A stretch of 7,156 bases of DNA from Alphaproteobacteria bacterium (GTDB lineage: Bacteria; Pseudomonadota; Alphaproteobacteria; Rhodospirillales; Magnetospirillaceae), in the NCBI GenBank assembly GCA_015232485.1, contig JADFZP010000026.1, positions 8,284 to 15,439 of the forward strand, read 5' to 3'. Each line of letters starts with the position of its first letter. The stretch's first letter is position 1. The translations under genes were made by a program, and so were the position numbers. Under the pieces are notes generated by a model. The model was not told the origin of the DNA and did not search any database. It saw only the letters and a program-made list of their open reading frames with translations. Of the stretch, positions 5,341 through 7,156 are shown one piece after another.

Positions 5341-5364
5341 GTGCCGCCGGCCGGACGGCGGCGC
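5341..5364 (-). other. Intercistronic hairpin upstream of the cytochrome c gene
   Basis: GTGCCGCCG (5341-5349) and CGGCGGCGC (5356-5364) form a 9-bp stem with one G-T wobble around a 6-base loop. It occupies most of the 39-base gap and ends nine bases before the cytochrome start codon. It may modulate translation or mRNA processing. Chance is possible in DNA this GC-rich. Confidence 0.4.
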
Positions 5365-5370
5365 AATCCG

Positions 5371-5736
5371 CTATTCGGGGCAGCGCACGTAGAATTCGGA
5401 GTAGGTCAGGCCCCAGCGCTCGCGGACCAGCGTGGCTCCGGCCACCCGCAGGCGCCAATCGGGCTGGTCGTCCTTCTCGTCGGTCGAGCGGAACAGGATG
5501 GCCCCGCTTTCCTTCTGGAACAGGCCGCGATTGAGGCCCCGGTTTTCGCGGTTGCGCACCCAGCGGAAGCCGGCGTCGAAGAATTGCAGCCGTCTGGCGT
5601 CGCGGTCGGCGCAGCCTTCCAGGCTGGATGCCCATTCGCCCTTCAATTCGGCCGGCACGGCGCGGGTCCAGGACTCGGCGTGTGCGGGAAGCGGCCACAG
5701 CAGGCACAGCAGCGGCAGAACGGCCAGCCTTCGCAT
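5371..5736 (-). CDS. Small exported protein of unknown function
   Basis: The 121-residue product has a signal peptide (MRRLAVLPLLCLLWPLPAHA), with probable cleavage after AHA at residue 20. The mature domain of about 100 residues has cysteines near both ends, Cys42 in SLEGCAD and Cys119 in YVRCPE, which could form a disulfide. The pattern LKGEWASSLEGC, then alternating short hydrophobic stretches, then FYVRC recalls small periplasmic beta-barrel (lipocalin-like) proteins. This is an impression, not a family assignment. The ATG at 5736 follows the rppH stop by four bases, with GGTGG inside the end of rppH as a likely ribosome site, so translation is probably coupled. High GC with Cys and Trp in plausible places supports a real gene. 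Confidence 0.75.
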   Translation of the reverse strand: MRRLAVLPLLCLLWPLPAHAESWTRAVPAELKGEWASSLEGCADRDARRLQFFDAGFRWVRNRENRGLNRGLFQKESGAILFRSTDEKDDQPDWRLRVAGATLVRERWGLTYSEFYVRCPE

Positions 5737-5740
5737 GGCG

Positions 5741-6214
5741 TCACGCCACCGGCTGGGCGAGATGGCGGAATTCGGCCGCCACTTGCTCGTACAAGGCGCG
5801 CTTGAAGGGCACGATCAGGCGCGGCAGTTCGTCAAGCGGCATCCAGCACCAATCGACGAATTCCGGATGATGGGTGGCGATGTCGATGTCTTGGTCGCGG
5901 CCGGTGAAGCGCAGCGCGAACCACTTTTGCCGCTGGCCGCGGAAGCGGCCCTTCCAGATCTTGCCGGCGATGTCGGGCGGCAGGTCGTAGCTGAGCCAGT
6001 CGCGGCTTTCGGCGATGATCTGGGCCTTGGCGGTGCCGATCTCCTCCTCCAACTCGCGCATGGCGGCCTGGGCGGGCGTCTCGCCCTCGTCGATGCCACC
6101 CTGCGGCATCTGCCAGGCGTCGCCCGGCGTGTCGATGCGGCGCGCCGCGAACACCAGTCCGCGCCGGTCGAACAGGACGATGCCGACGCCCTGGCGGTAC
6201 GGTTTCTCAGCCAC
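5741..6214 (-). CDS. rppH: RppH, RNA pyrophosphohydrolase (Nudix hydrolase)
   Basis: RppH removes pyrophosphate from the 5' triphosphate of mRNAs, which opens them to RNase E decay. The 157-residue product has the canonical Nudix box at residues 39-61 (GGIDEGETPAQAAMRELEEE then IGT), with catalytic Glu54, Glu57 and Glu58. The N-terminus YRQGVGIVLFDRRGLVFAAR and the stretch GDAWQMPQGG are typical of the RppH/NudH branch. The segment GRFRGQRQKWFALRF at 89-103 is likewise diagnostic, as is HPEFVDWCWMPLDEL. The start is GTG at 6214 with AGGGGA about six bases upstream. It overlaps the end of the upstream deacetylase gene by eight bases, so the two are probably translationally coupled. Upstream in-frame residues are Arg- and Cys-rich and unlike RppH. 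Confidence 0.95.
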   Translation of the reverse strand: MAEKPYRQGVGIVLFDRRGLVFAARRIDTPGDAWQMPQGGIDEGETPAQAAMRELEEEIGTAKAQIIAESRDWLSYDLPPDIAGKIWKGRFRGQRQKWFALRFTGRDQDIDIATHHPEFVDWCWMPLDELPRLIVPFKRALYEQVAAEFRHLAQPVA

Positions 6215-7156
6215 CCGTCGTCCCCTTCGGCGGTTCCCGCGTTTGCACCAGCGCGGAGACCGGCACCAATTGCACGGTCGAGGGCAGTTCGCGCAGGAAA
6301 TGATACAGGCGTTCGACCCCAAGCGGCGTCGCCGAGATGGACAGCACCGCCCGCCCCTGCTTGTCGAGCAATTCAAGCGCCTGTTTGAAGCGCGCCTCGA
6401 TGGCGGCGCGGAACGGCTTGTCGTCGACCACGATATCGATGGCGACCGCCGGCAGGTTGGGGGGCGCGTTGATCGCGGCGCCCACGAACATCAAGCCGCG
6501 CTCGTCCAGCGCCAGCAGGACCGGACGCATGACGTCGGAGACCAGCACCGGCGAGGGCGCGATCGCCGTCACGCCGACATAGCTCACCGAGCGCCCCATC
6601 ACCTTTTCCAGGCGTTCCAGCGCCTGCACGGGCGTGTGCCGGGTCAGCAATGACATCGGGCCGGCGTCGTGCAGGGGGAATTCGGGCGGCTCCATCGGCA
6701 GCATCATCATGACCTCGTGGCCGGCGGAGCGCATCACGCCGGAAATCCGTTCGAGGTTGCGGCCATAGGGGTTGATCGCCATGGTCACCGCGCCGGGCAG
6801 CTTGGTCTGCGCCGCCACGGTCGCCTCGTCGGCCAAGCCGATATCGGTCACCACCACGGCCAGCAACTTCTTGTCGGGCTCGGGCTGGAACGGGCCGGCA
6901 TAGACCTTCCAGGGGCGGCGGCCATCCTTGGCGACCACCGGCTGCGGGCCATTTCCCGTCGCATGGGTCAGCCCGGCCGCCGGCCCTTTGTCGAGCGCCT
7001 TGACCTGATTCGCCGGGCGATCGGGGATATCGGCCAGCTTGGGCGCCGGCGGCGGCTCGCGGGGCGGCGGCTGCAAGGGAACGCCGTCGCTCCCCTCGGC
7101 CACCGGCGGAGGCGCGGCCGGCCGGATGACCGGCAGACCCTCGGTAAGGGCCTGGA
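6207..7156 (-). CDS. Divergent polysaccharide deacetylase (YibQ-type), N-terminus outside window
   Basis: The frame is open to the window edge, with about 315 residues visible. Reading inward from the edge, a Pro-rich linker (such as VIRPAAPPPVAEG and LQPPPREPPPAPK) leads to the catalytic-type domain. That domain holds LLAVVVTDIGLADEATV, then LPGAVTMAINPYGRNLERI, then GHEVMMMLPMEPPEFP and DAGPMSLLT. These are hallmarks of the divergent polysaccharide deacetylase (DUF610/YibQ) family. The missing N-terminus normally holds a membrane anchor, so the domain should act in the periplasm on cell-wall or other polysaccharide; its substrate is not established. The first Asp of the usual DD pair is replaced by Thr (codon 6846-6848), with only the second Asp kept. 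The gene leads directly into rppH by an 8-base overlap. In many alphaproteobacteria a CtpA-type protease gene precedes this pair, and it may lie just outside the window. Confidence 0.88.
   Translation of the reverse strand, partial: QALTEGLPVIRPAAPPPVAEGSDGVPLQPPPREPPPAPKLADIPDRPANQVKALDKGPAAGLTHATGNGPQPVVAKDGRRPWKVYAGPFQPEPDKKLLAVVVTDIGLADEATVAAQTKLPGAVTMAINPYGRNLERISGVMRSAGHEVMMMLPMEPPEFPLHDAGPMSLLTRHTPVQALERLEKVMGRSVSYVGVTAIAPSPVLVSDVMRPVLLALDERGLMFVGAAINAPPNLPAVAIDIVVDDKPFRAAIEARFKQALELLDKQGRAVLSISATPLGVERLYHFLRELPSTVQLVPVSALVQTREPPKGTTGG

Noticed and set aside
4702..6653. Long plus-strand frames opposite the minus-strand operon
   Set aside because: They are antisense to rppH, the deacetylase and the exported proteins, which have clear motifs, signal peptides and ribosome sites.

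Overview
The window is high-GC DNA in which nearly every base belongs to a tightly packed gene or a short structured spacer. The gene content points to an alphaproteobacterium, most likely of the Rhodospirillales. It carries a polyhydroxyalkanoate (PHA) locus with phaR, a PhaC-type synthase, phaA and phaB. Converging on it is a run with a YibQ-type divergent polysaccharide deacetylase followed by rppH, a pairing familiar from alphaproteobacteria. The taxonomic call is inference from gene content and protein style; no rRNA or other marker is present.

Positions 1-745: phaR, the PHA-responsive repressor, lies on the minus strand and ends in a hairpin that contains its stop codon. A 122-bp gap separates it from a divergent plus-strand unit. 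Each direction has a plausible sigma-70 promoter in this gap, and each promoter overlaps a copy of the octamer TTTTTGCG.

Positions 746-2174: two overlapping plus-strand reading frames. The first encodes a 129-residue protein with a helical N-terminus, an Ala-rich middle, a C-terminal leucine heptad and a basic tail. The second encodes a 363-residue alpha/beta-hydrolase PHA synthase with Cys155, Asp309 and His336, close in size and spacing to class III PhaC. I read them as two translationally coupled genes, a small accessory subunit plus a short catalytic subunit. A single-base frameshift in one longer gene is the main alternative.

Positions 2175-4433: phaA (beta-ketothiolase) and phaB (acetoacetyl-CoA reductase), which together make (R)-3-hydroxybutyryl-CoA for the synthase. 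Their 195-bp spacer holds a terminator-like hairpin at the phaA stop codon, a near-perfect 72-bp tandem repeat with two hairpins per unit, and a third partial copy. phaB ends at a strong 13-bp hairpin shared with the converging minus-strand genes.

Positions 4440-7156, all minus strand and read right to left: a divergent polysaccharide deacetylase (its start lies outside the window), rppH, a small exported protein of unknown function, a monohaem cytochrome c and a second exported protein of unknown function. Short gaps and one 8-base overlap suggest one operon. Its last three products appear to be periplasmic, and their joint role is not known.
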